Origin: Neobacillus sp. PS2-9
GTDB lineage: Bacteria; Bacillota; Bacilli; Bacillales; Cytobacillaceae
Assembly: GCF_030915525.1 (NCBI RefSeq)
Contig: NZ_CP133269.1
Location: forward strand, 1,947,001 to 2,011,000
DNA length: 64,000 nucleotides
Direction: 5' to 3'
Positions 1-7,217 of this stretch are shown piece after piece. Position numbers and translations under genes: made by a program. Each line of letters opens with the position of its first letter. Position 1 is the first letter of the stretch. The notes under the pieces were generated by a model. That model was not told the DNA's origin. It saw only the letters and a list, made by a program, of their open reading frames with translations, and made no database searches.

Positions 1-2
1 AG

Positions 3-689
3 CGGATTATTATTTCCGCACTCGCTTTTATCGTCTTTTTTGCCATCGGTTTTATTTATGTGGATGATATTTATAAATGGTTCGTTCGCGACCTAGAAGT
101 GAAATTAATGGTACTTGGACCAAGTGACATTATTTGGATTTATTTTATGTTAGCGACTGTTGTAGCAGTTGCTGGGACGATACCGGTTCTAGCATTGCAA
201 ATCTGGTTGTTTGTAAAACCAGCTTTAAGACCAGTAGAAAGAAGAATCACTCTTTCATACGTACCAGCCTTATTCTTTTTATTTTTAATTGGTCTTTCAT
301 TTGGGTATTTTGTTATTTTTCCAATGGTTCTTAAATTCTTAGTGAATATTGGCGGTGATATGTTTGTTACCAATTTCACGGCTGATCGATATTTTAGTTT
401 TATTATGAATATGACATTACCATTTGGGGTGTTGTTTGAACTCCCGGTTGTTGTTATGTTTTTAACCTCACTTGGAATTATTAATCCGTTTGTATTGGCA
501 AAGATACGGAAGTATGCCTACTTTGTTTTGATTATTATAGCTGTGGTAATTACTCCTCCTGACTTTATGTCCGATTTTGTTGTAACCCTGCCACTGTTAA
601 TGCTTTATGAAATTAGTATTAACCTTTCTAAATTTGTTTACCGAAAACGGTTAAAGAAACAAAAGGAAGATGAATTAATAGAAGCATAG
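3..689 (+). CDS. tatC: Sec-independent translocase subunit TatC (5' truncated)
   Basis: Membrane core of the twin-arginine translocase, which recognises RR signal peptides and exports folded, cofactor-loaded proteins. The reading frame is open from base 3, so roughly the first 15 residues lie outside the window; 228 residues are visible against about 240-260 for the family. Several hydrophobic helices and the family pattern FAIGFIYVD...LGPSDIIWIYF are visible. It lies directly upstream of a hydrogenase whose small subunit carries a Tat signal, so it may serve that enzyme (inference). A tatA partner would be expected upstream. Confidence 0.93.
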   Translation, partial: RIIISALAFIVFFAIGFIYVDDIYKWFVRDLEVKLMVLGPSDIIWIYFMLATVVAVAGTIPVLALQIWLFVKPALRPVERRITLSYVPALFFLFLIGLSFGYFVIFPMVLKFLVNIGGDMFVTNFTADRYFSFIMNMTLPFGVLFELPVVVMFLTSLGIINPFVLAKIRKYAYFVLIIIAVVITPPDFMSDFVVTLPLLMLYEISINLSKFVYRKRLKKQKEDELIEA

Positions 690-697
690 GAAAATGT

Positions 698-736
698 AAA
701 GACCTTAAGGGATGAATTCTCTTAAGGTCTTTTTTT
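698..736 (+). terminator. Rho-independent terminator of tatC
   Basis: Perfect 12-bp stem AAAGACCTTAAG / CTTAAGGTCTTT followed by a T run, directly after the tatC stop codon. Confidence 0.9.
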
Positions 737-740
737 GTTG

Positions 741-895
741 GCTTTGATAAATTGTCTGTTGATTTCCACTCCAGGAGCGAGCGGTTCGCGGGCGTTCCGG
801 GAGCCTCCTCGTCGCTCACTCCTGCGGGGTCTCCCGTGACCGCTACTCCCGTAGGAGTCTTCGCACCTTCCGCTCCAATCAACAGGTGTATCAAA
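741..895 (-). repeat. GC-rich dispersed intergenic repeat, copy A (inverted)
   Basis: Core runs from CTGTTGATT (756-764) to AATCAACAG (877-885), a 9-bp terminal inverted repeat. Outside it a second pair, TTTGATA (743-749) and TATCAAA (889-895), can extend the stem. The interior is GC-rich with small hairpins. The reverse complement aligns along its whole length with copies at 47463-47632 and 51690-51872. Open reading frames across it are artefacts of composition. Together with the hydrogenase promoter region it fills the gap of about 400 bp between tatC and the hydrogenase operon. Confidence 0.85.
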
Positions 896-1012
896 TCATC
901 ATATTGCAGTAACATAACCATTTTATTGGATGCATTTTCTATTATTCTCAACTTATTAAAAGAAAATATTGTAAAAATGCAGTTAAGGATACTTTGTGTA
1001 CTTTTTTGAAAA

Positions 1013-1040
1013 TTCAAGACGAATGGCCTAGTGTTATACT
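1013..1040 (+). promoter_or_regulatory. Candidate sigma-A promoter of hydrogenase operon
   Basis: TATACT at 1035-1040 is a good -10; the best -35 is TTCAAG at 1013-1018 with a 16-nt spacer, which is weak. A weak -35 fits a gene needing an activator, but I see no clear Fnr or ResD site. Confidence 0.3.
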
Positions 1041-1097
1041 ACAATTTCTTTGAAATCAACTATTATTTATTTTCATGATAAGTGGAGGGGAAAGCGG

Positions 1098-2174
1098 ATG
1101 AAGAGACAGAAAACAGTATACGAAGCCGCGATCGACCATGGCTTTAGCAGGCGTGACTTTCTAAAAATGTGTACTGCGCTTGCTGCTACATTAGGTCTAG
1201 AATTCACGCAGTCTGATCAAGTGGTGAAAGCCATGGAAACAAAATCAAGAGTACCAGTTGTATGGCTGCAATTTCAAGATTGCACGGGTTGTTCCGAATC
1301 TTTCATACGATCATCACAACCAAAGACTGAAAGCGTTTTACTCGAAATGATTTCACTGGAATATTCAGAAGTGCTTTCAGCAGCTTCAGGGCATCAGGTT
1401 GAAGCTTCCATGAAACAAGTATTAAAGGATTATAAAGGGGAGTACATTCTAGCTGTTGAAGGAAGTATCCCTGATGATGATGCGTTCTTAACTGTTGCAG
1501 GACAATCGGCAAAAGAAACCTTCCTGGAAATGGCCGCAGGGGCAAAGGCGATAATCGCTTATGGTTCATGTTCGTCATGGGGAGGAATTGCTGCTGCACA
1601 TCCAAATCCAACGGGTGCCAAGCCAGTTACAAGCTTTGTAAAGGATACCCCAATTATTCTCGTACCGGGATGTCCGCCTATTTCAGAAGTAATGACGGGA
1701 GTGATTGCTCACTTTATTACATTTAGTAAATTACCAGAATTGGATCAGTTCGGACGCCCAAAAGCTTTCTATCGTCACCGAATACATGACAAATGCAATA
1801 GAAGAGCCTATTTCGATGCGGGATTATTTGTAGAATCGTTCGACGATGAAGGGGCTAAACAAGGTTATTGTTTATATAAAGTGGGCTGTAAAGGTCCAAC
1901 CACTTATAACTCTTGTGCAGAAATGCGCTGGAATGGCGGGGTTAGCTATCCGATTCAATCAGGTAACCCATGCTTTGGATGTTCAGAAAAAGATTTCTGG
2001 GATAATGGCCCATTCTATACAAGAAGAGCGAAAATACCTGGAACGCAAACAACAATTGAACCTGATGAGGTCGGGTTAGCAGCCATTGGATTAACAGCAG
2101 CTGGTATTGCTGTTCATGCAACTGGAACGGTAATAAAGAAGAAGAGAGACGACAAACGGGGTGAGGAAGAATGA
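1098..2174 (+). CDS. hyaA: [NiFe] hydrogenase small subunit, group 1 uptake type
   Basis: Electron-transfer subunit of a membrane-bound H2-oxidising hydrogenase. ATG at 1098 follows a GGAGGGG ribosome site. A Tat signal SRRDFLKM starts at residue 17. Proximal [4Fe-4S] ligands are C62, C65, C158 and C192; distal cluster H230, C233, C258, C264; medial [3Fe-4S] C273, C292, C295. A hydrophobic helix (about 325-346) near the C-terminus anchors it. The two extra proximal cysteines of O2-tolerant enzymes are glycines here (CTGC and WGG). It overlaps the large subunit by 4 nt. Length 358 aa is normal for the family. Confidence 0.95.
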   Translation: MKRQKTVYEAAIDHGFSRRDFLKMCTALAATLGLEFTQSDQVVKAMETKSRVPVVWLQFQDCTGCSESFIRSSQPKTESVLLEMISLEYSEVLSAASGHQVEASMKQVLKDYKGEYILAVEGSIPDDDAFLTVAGQSAKETFLEMAAGAKAIIAYGSCSSWGGIAAAHPNPTGAKPVTSFVKDTPIILVPGCPPISEVMTGVIAHFITFSKLPELDQFGRPKAFYRHRIHDKCNRRAYFDAGLFVESFDDEGAKQGYCLYKVGCKGPTTYNSCAEMRWNGGVSYPIQSGNPCFGCSEKDFWDNGPFYTRRAKIPGTQTTIEPDEVGLAAIGLTAAGIAVHATGTVIKKKRDDKRGEEE

Positions 2175-3892
2175 GTGAACGAATAGTAGTAGACCCAATA
2201 ACAAGAATAGAAGGTCACCTTCGTGTAGAAGTAGATGTAGATGAAAAAGGTGTAATTAAGGAAGCGTATAGTTCAGGAACAGCTGTCCGTGGTCTTGAGT
2301 TGATTGTAAAGGACCGAGACCCAAGGGATGTCTGGGCATATGTGCAGCGTATTTGTGGTGTTTGTACGACAGTACATGCATTGGCATCCATTCGTTCTGT
2401 TGAAGATGCCTTAAAAATAAAGATTCCGAGAAATGCCCATTTAATAAGAGACATAATGAATGAAGCGTTATTTGTTCATGACCATATCGTCCATTTCTAT
2501 CACCTTCATGCATTGGATTGGGTAGATGTTGTAAGTGCAATCAGTGCCAATCCCGCAGAGACATCTAAGCTGGCTCAATCCATTTCAAGCTGGCCAAAGT
2601 CATCGCCAGGATACTTCACAGATGTGCAAAACAAAGTAAAAAAACTAGTTGAAAGTGGTCAATTAGGTATTTTTGCAAACGGTTATTGGGGGCACAAAGC
2701 CTATAAACTTCCACCTGAAGTAAATCTATTGGCTGTTGCTCACTACCTGGAAGCATTAGATTGGCAGAAGGAAATCGTTAAAATTCATACCATTTTTGGC
2801 GGCAAAAATCCTCATCCGCATTATGTCGTTGGTGGAATGGCGACTCCTCTCGATATTGATAGCGATAATGGAGTCCATGCTGAACGACTCATGCATGTAT
2901 CACAATTAATTGATCAAGCCCGGGAATTTGTGAATCAAGTATATATTCCTGATTTACTCGCTATCGGTTCCTTTTATAAGGATTGGACGTATGGCGGCGG
3001 CTTAAATAATTATCTTTGCTATGGAGATTTCTCTACAGGAGACATCTATGATACAAAGCTATATCGCATGCCAAGAGGAATTGTTTTAAATGGCAATTTG
3101 AATGAAGTGTTGGATGTTGATTTAAAGGATCCTAAACATGTTCAGGAGTTTATTGACCACTCCTGGTATACCTACGATGGAAATGAAGGCGGAAAAGGTA
3201 AGCATCCATTCGAAGGAGAAACAACTTTTAATTACACAGGACCGAAAGCACCGTTTAAAACATTGGATACTGACAAACAGTATAGCTGGCTAAAGGCACC
3301 GCGCTGGAAAGAGCATCCAATGGAAACAGGACCACTTGCAAGAATGATCGTAGGTTATGCAGCTGGAAAAGAAGAGATTGTAAATATCGTAGATGAAACA
3401 TTGAAAAAGCTGGATTTACCAATCACAGCCTTACAATCAGCATTAGGACGTACCGTTGCCAGGGGACTTGAAACGGTGTTAATTTCCGGATGGTTGCGTA
3501 ATGACATGGATGAATTATTAAAAAATGTGAAAAGCGGAAACCAAACGACCTTTGATCGGACAAAATGGGAACCAAGTACGTGGCCGGAACGTGCCAAAGG
3601 CGTAGGCTGGATGGAAGCACCACGCGGCGCACTTGGCCATTGGATTGATATCAAGGATGGGAAAACACATAACTACCAGGCCGTTGTACCTTCCACATGG
3701 AATGCCTCACCTCGAGATCATAAAAACAATATCGGGGCATATGAGGCAGCCCTTAAAGGAACACCGATGTTGAATAAGGAGCAGCCATTAGAAATTATGA
3801 GGATTATCCATTCGTTTGACCCTTGTCTTGCATGTGCTGTCCACTTAACCGATTTGGAAACTAATAATACGACCGAAATTCGTTTAGGTTAG
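2171..3892 (+). CDS. hyaB: [NiFe] hydrogenase large (catalytic) subunit
   Basis: Carries the Ni-Fe(CN)2CO site that splits H2. The N-terminal L1 motif RICGVC gives C62 and C65, and the C-terminal L2 motif DPCLACAVH gives C552 and C555, the four nickel-site cysteines. Fifteen residues follow H558, the tail expected to be removed by the HyaD-type endopeptidase after nickel insertion. Start overlaps the small-subunit stop by 4 nt, with an SD (GAGGAAG) in the upstream gene, indicating translational coupling. Full length at 573 aa. Confidence 0.96.
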   Translation: MSERIVVDPITRIEGHLRVEVDVDEKGVIKEAYSSGTAVRGLELIVKDRDPRDVWAYVQRICGVCTTVHALASIRSVEDALKIKIPRNAHLIRDIMNEALFVHDHIVHFYHLHALDWVDVVSAISANPAETSKLAQSISSWPKSSPGYFTDVQNKVKKLVESGQLGIFANGYWGHKAYKLPPEVNLLAVAHYLEALDWQKEIVKIHTIFGGKNPHPHYVVGGMATPLDIDSDNGVHAERLMHVSQLIDQAREFVNQVYIPDLLAIGSFYKDWTYGGGLNNYLCYGDFSTGDIYDTKLYRMPRGIVLNGNLNEVLDVDLKDPKHVQEFIDHSWYTYDGNEGGKGKHPFEGETTFNYTGPKAPFKTLDTDKQYSWLKAPRWKEHPMETGPLARMIVGYAAGKEEIVNIVDETLKKLDLPITALQSALGRTVARGLETVLISGWLRNDMDELLKNVKSGNQTTFDRTKWEPSTWPERAKGVGWMEAPRGALGHWIDIKDGKTHNYQAVVPSTWNASPRDHKNNIGAYEAALKGTPMLNKEQPLEIMRIIHSFDPCLACAVHLTDLETNNTTEIRLG

Positions 3893-3903
3893 GAGTGAAA
3901 CAA

Positions 3904-4698
3904 ATGGCCGCGCCAAACTTACCGACTCAAACGCCGGGGCCGTTCCCTGATAAACCGGTGATTAACAGCGAGAATTCGTTTCACACAGAAAGACCAATTG
4001 TCTATAAAGAAGTTAAAAATGAAGTCAGAGCCTATGTTTGGGAATTACCGGTGAGGATTTTTCACTGGTTAAATATGTTCGCCATCATTGTATTAATGGG
4101 AACGGGCATTTACATTGGTAAACCGTTTGCATCGGCTGGTATCCCAGAAGAGGCCTACTTTTCAAATCTGATGGGTTGGATGCGCTATATTCACTTTTTT
4201 GCTGCCTTCCTATTTGTAGTGAATCTTCTATTCCGTTTGTATTGGGTTGTTGTAGGGAATAAGTTTGCCACCTCTAATCCACTCAGATGGGTATTTTGGA
4301 AGGAAGTTTTTGAAACAATTAAATTCTATTTATTTTTGAAAAATAAAAAGCCCCATTATGTTGGGCATAACCCGCTGGCACAATTAAGTTATTGGATTTT
4401 TATTGGACTGGGTTCCTGGATTGTCATGTTGACAGGATTTTATATGTACTTTGAACCGCAGCAAGAATCTTTTTGGGCAAAATTGTTTGTCTGGGTGCCG
4501 TATTTATTTGGTGGCGAGAGTTATACGCTTCGCTCGTGGCATCATCTAGCAGCATGGGGCTTTATGTTATTTACCCTTATACATGTATATATGGCTTTCC
4601 GCGATGACTATCTTGAGCGAAATGGATCCATCTCATCCATGATTACAGGCTACAAAACAACGACGAAGAAATCAGTAGGTGAAAAGGATGACAAATAG
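3904..4698 (+). CDS. hyaC: Ni/Fe-hydrogenase b-type cytochrome subunit
   Basis: Integral membrane cytochrome b that passes electrons from the hydrogenase to the menaquinone pool. Four hydrophobic helices are visible, with candidate haem-ligand histidines in RIFHWLN, RYIHFF, SWHHLA and LIHVYMA. The ATG at 3904 lies 7 nt after AGGAG and is preferred to the GTG at 3895, which sits inside that ribosome site. It follows hyaB by 11 nt. An approximately 40-residue Pro-rich N-terminal extension precedes the first conserved segment. Confidence 0.92.
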   Translation: MAAPNLPTQTPGPFPDKPVINSENSFHTERPIVYKEVKNEVRAYVWELPVRIFHWLNMFAIIVLMGTGIYIGKPFASAGIPEEAYFSNLMGWMRYIHFFAAFLFVVNLLFRLYWVVVGNKFATSNPLRWVFWKEVFETIKFYLFLKNKKPHYVGHNPLAQLSYWIFIGLGSWIVMLTGFYMYFEPQQESFWAKLFVWVPYLFGGESYTLRSWHHLAAWGFMLFTLIHVYMAFRDDYLERNGSISSMITGYKTTTKKSVGEKDDK

Positions 4699-5176
4699 AA
4701 AGGTAGAATCAAAGATTACAATTTTAGGAATTGGCAACACCCTCTTCTCTGACGAGGGTGTTGGCATCCACCTTTTGCCTTTATTAGAGGAAGCATTAAA
4801 GGAAGTTGATCATATCGAAATTATTGAGGGTTTAACTGATGGCATGAGACTTCTGGGGCCAGTGGAGGAAGCCGAAAATCTTATCATTATTGATGCCATC
4901 AATGCCGGGAAAGAGGGTGGCACAATTATCTCACTTGTTGGGGAGGAAATTCCTACTTATTTTGGAATCAAGATGTCCATTCACCAATTAGGCTTCCAAG
5001 AGGTATTGTTAGCGGCAAAAATGAGGGAACGTTATCCTAAACAAATTGTCATGTTCGGCATGCAGCCAACGTCACTTGAATTAGGAGTAGAGTTAACAGA
5101 AACAAACCGAAAAAAACTGGGTGAACTGGCAAATGCCGTGATTGAGCAGGTGCATAACTGGAGAAATGTTTCATGA
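4688..5176 (+). CDS. hyaD: Hydrogenase maturation endopeptidase (HyaD/HybD family)
   Basis: Nickel-dependent peptidase that trims the C-terminus of the large subunit. Metal ligands expected from HybD are present: E23 (in GIGNTLFSDEG), D69 (IIIDA) and H99 (MSIHQLG). ATG at 4688 follows AGGTG and overlaps the hyaC stop by 11 nt. At 162 aa it has normal family length. The next gene starts inside its last codons, so the operon is tightly packed. Confidence 0.92.
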   Translation: MTNRKVESKITILGIGNTLFSDEGVGIHLLPLLEEALKEVDHIEIIEGLTDGMRLLGPVEEAENLIIIDAINAGKEGGTIISLVGEEIPTYFGIKMSIHQLGFQEVLLAAKMRERYPKQIVMFGMQPTSLELGVELTETNRKKLGELANAVIEQVHNWRNVS

Positions 5177-5619
5177 GACGGGGTGATTTCTTAAAGGAGA
5201 TGGGCAGCAGCCTTTTCCAAACGGTGAAATCTGTTTATGAGCCTTTTATTAGTGAGGATTTGGAAAAAGTAGAGTCAGCAGCAGATCGCGCTCTTGGGAT
5301 TAGATGGATTCCATTTATTAAAGAAAGTGAACTTTTTTCGGAGCTAGAATTGAAGTTTATAGGTGGGAAACCCGTAATAGTTATTCGGAATGGAACGAAC
5401 ATGCAGGCAATGGATGGAGTGTGTCCTGTATGTTCGAATATTATTATTCTAACAACACTATATTCAAGTGGGAAATGTTTGAATTGTCAAAAAGAATACA
5501 ATTTTAAGACACAGTCAGGTGAGTTACAGCTTGCTTCCTATCCAATAAAACGGAAGGAAGATATCTATTATATTGGGTTTCAGAAGTATGAGAAGAAATC
5601 GGGTGGTAGCCATGCATGA
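5173..5619 (+). CDS. Rieske-fold-like protein with CxxC...CxxC metal site
   Basis: 148 aa, no known name. The C-terminal half has the Rieske layout (cysteine loop, second cysteine loop, TG-like turn, YPIK strand followed by an I/V strand), but the usual Cys-x-His pairs are replaced by C84-x2-C87 and C102-x2-C105, giving four cysteines that could bind Zn or a rubredoxin-type Fe. The N-terminus (MRRGDFLKEMGSSLF) is amphipathic, not a clear signal peptide. It sits between the endopeptidase and hypA with overlaps on both sides, so a role in hydrogenase assembly or electron transfer is likely but inferred. Confidence 0.75.
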   Translation: MRRGDFLKEMGSSLFQTVKSVYEPFISEDLEKVESAADRALGIRWIPFIKESELFSELELKFIGGKPVIVIRNGTNMQAMDGVCPVCSNIIILTTLYSSGKCLNCQKEYNFKTQSGELQLASYPIKRKEDIYYIGFQKYEKKSGGSHA

Positions 5620-5971
5620 AATGTCATTGATGGGAGATATTCTTCAGCTGGTGCAGGAGGATGCATTCGAAAAGGGGATTCAAAAAATTGGAAAGGTGGA
5701 ATTGATTGTCGGAGAAATCACAAATGCCATGCCAGATGCCTTACAGATGGCTTTTGATATTCTCAGAGATCAAAATCTTCATCTTTTCTCGGATAAAGCT
5801 GAGCTTGTTATACATCTTGAAGAGGCAAAAGCCAGTTGTGTCATTTGTGGCATGGAATATAAACCAGACCAAAAAATTGCTCTTTGTCCAAATTGCCTCG
5901 TCCCTTCTGGAAAGGTACTAAGTGGGGAAACGTTTCAGGTATTATCATACGAAGGGAGTCATGCACAATGA
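5612..5971 (+). CDS. hypA: Hydrogenase nickel incorporation protein HypA
   Basis: Nickel chaperone that works with HypB to load Ni into the large subunit. M-H-E at the N-terminus supplies the nickel-binding His2; the zinc site is C76, C79, C92, C95. The start is chosen at 5612 because the family always begins MHE and a GGGTGG ribosome site precedes it. It overlaps the previous gene by 8 nt and hypB by 4 nt. Length 119 aa is typical. Confidence 0.95.
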   Translation: MHEMSLMGDILQLVQEDAFEKGIQKIGKVELIVGEITNAMPDALQMAFDILRDQNLHLFSDKAELVIHLEEAKASCVICGMEYKPDQKIALCPNCLVPSGKVLSGETFQVLSYEGSHAQ

Positions 5972-6627
5972 AGGTTACATTAAGGACGGACGTATTAACA
6001 AATAACAATAAGGCTGCTGAATTCAATCGAGAGCTATTCCACAATACCAAAACGTTGGTCATTAATTTAATGAGTTCTCCTGGAGCAGGGAAGACCACAT
6101 TATTAGAGGAAACAGTCAGAGCATTATCTGAAAACTTTCGGATCGCCGTTATCGAAGGAGATCTGGCAACGGAAAGAGATGCGGATCGAATTCGTGCAAT
6201 GGGTGCAAAAGCTGTCCAAATTAACACCCATGGTGGCTGTCACCTAGATGCACGTATGGTTGCGGCAACTCTAGGTGAATTTGATTTAGATGAAATTGAT
6301 ATTCTCTTTATTGAAAATGTTGGTAATCTCGTTTGCCCATCTGGCTACGACTTAGGACAGCATCATAAAGTGGCGGTTTTAAGTGTACCAGAAGGTAACG
6401 ACAAAATACCAAAGTACCCACAAATGTTTATGAGAACAGAACTTGTGCTTTTAAATAAAATTGATTTACTCCCTTATTTGGACTTTAGTGTGGAGGAAGC
6501 AAGAAAAGATTTATCGGAAATAAACCCGGAATCAATATTGATTTCTCTCTCAGCCCGGACAAATGAAGGACTGCATGAATGGTTTTCTTGGATTGAAGGA
6601 GCATACGAGCGATGCGTACTGCAGTAA
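5968..6627 (+). CDS. hypB: Hydrogenase nickel incorporation GTPase HypB
   Basis: SIMIBI-class GTPase that drives nickel transfer. P-loop SPGAGKTT (about residues 37-44), metal-site Cys-His at C91-H92 (GGCHLD), and NKIDLL guanine motif are present. The N-terminus has no His-rich nickel-storage stretch. ATG at 5968 overlaps the hypA stop (ATGA). Length 219 aa is typical for the short HypB form. Confidence 0.95.
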   Translation: MKVTLRTDVLTNNNKAAEFNRELFHNTKTLVINLMSSPGAGKTTLLEETVRALSENFRIAVIEGDLATERDADRIRAMGAKAVQINTHGGCHLDARMVAATLGEFDLDEIDILFIENVGNLVCPSGYDLGQHHKVAVLSVPEGNDKIPKYPQMFMRTELVLLNKIDLLPYLDFSVEEARKDLSEINPESILISLSARTNEGLHEWFSWIEGAYERCVLQ

Positions 6628-7196
6628 AAATTGCCGTCCGTGGCAGAGTGCAGGGAGTTGGTTTTAGACCGTTCGTTTTTCAGCTAGCCGAGAAATATCA
6701 GTTGAGTGGGACCGTCCAAAATAATATGGATGGGGTGAAAATTTATCTTGAAGGAGACGCCGGTCATATTAAGGCATTTCTATTTGCATTTAAAAATAAC
6801 GCACCACGACTATCAATAATAAATGAGATTTTAGTAGAAGGAACAGTAGCGCAAAACATAGCAGACTTTACGATTATCCCAAGTGAACGCAGTGGGACAT
6901 CTATGCTTGTTATTCCAATTGATTCAGCAGTTTGTGACGATTGTCTCAATGAAATGAATGATCCGAATGATTTTCGCTACCAATATCCGTTCATTAACTG
7001 CACCCAATGCGGCCCTCGTTACACAATCATTAACGAGTTACCATATGACCGGCCCTATACTTCTATGAAGGACTTTCCTATGTGTGAGGATTGTCGGAGG
7101 GAATATGAAGATCCAACGAACCGGAGGCATCATGCGCAGCCGATTGCTTGTCCAAAGTGCGGCCCTAGAGTATGGTTACTTGACCAAAGTGGATAG
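6612..7196 (+). CDS. hypF: HypF N-terminal part: acylphosphatase and zinc-finger domains, ends at in-frame TAG
   Basis: HypF makes the cyanide ligands of the Ni-Fe site from carbamoyl phosphate. This open frame covers the acylphosphatase domain (about 1-90, GRVQGVGFRPFVF) and all four CxxC pairs of the zinc-finger domain (C108/111, C130/133, C158/161, C180/183). Translation would then stop at TAG (7194-7196). The same frame continues without any shift into the YrdC/Kae1-like part, so a single base change separates two parts of one normal HypF of about 763 residues. It overlaps hypB by 16 nt. Confidence 0.85.
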   Translation: MRTAVKIAVRGRVQGVGFRPFVFQLAEKYQLSGTVQNNMDGVKIYLEGDAGHIKAFLFAFKNNAPRLSIINEILVEGTVAQNIADFTIIPSERSGTSMLVIPIDSAVCDDCLNEMNDPNDFRYQYPFINCTQCGPRYTIINELPYDRPYTSMKDFPMCEDCRREYEDPTNRRHHAQPIACPKCGPRVWLLDQSG

Positions 7197-7217
7197 CAAG
7201 AAGAGATAGAGAATCCA

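Noticed and set aside
752..1009. Open reading frame across repeat copy A (and the opposing frame 628-1017)
   Set aside because: The frame is created by GC-rich repeat sequence, lacks a ribosome site, and the same element elsewhere gives different, unrelated frames.
1098..3892. O2-tolerant or selenocysteine-type hydrogenase
   Set aside because: Supernumerary cysteines are absent, and L2 keeps ordinary Cys codons, with no in-frame TGA.
7194..7196. Pyrrolysine insertion at the hypF TAG
   Set aside because: No Pyl machinery is expected in Bacillaceae, and the normal HypF has nothing special at this linker position.
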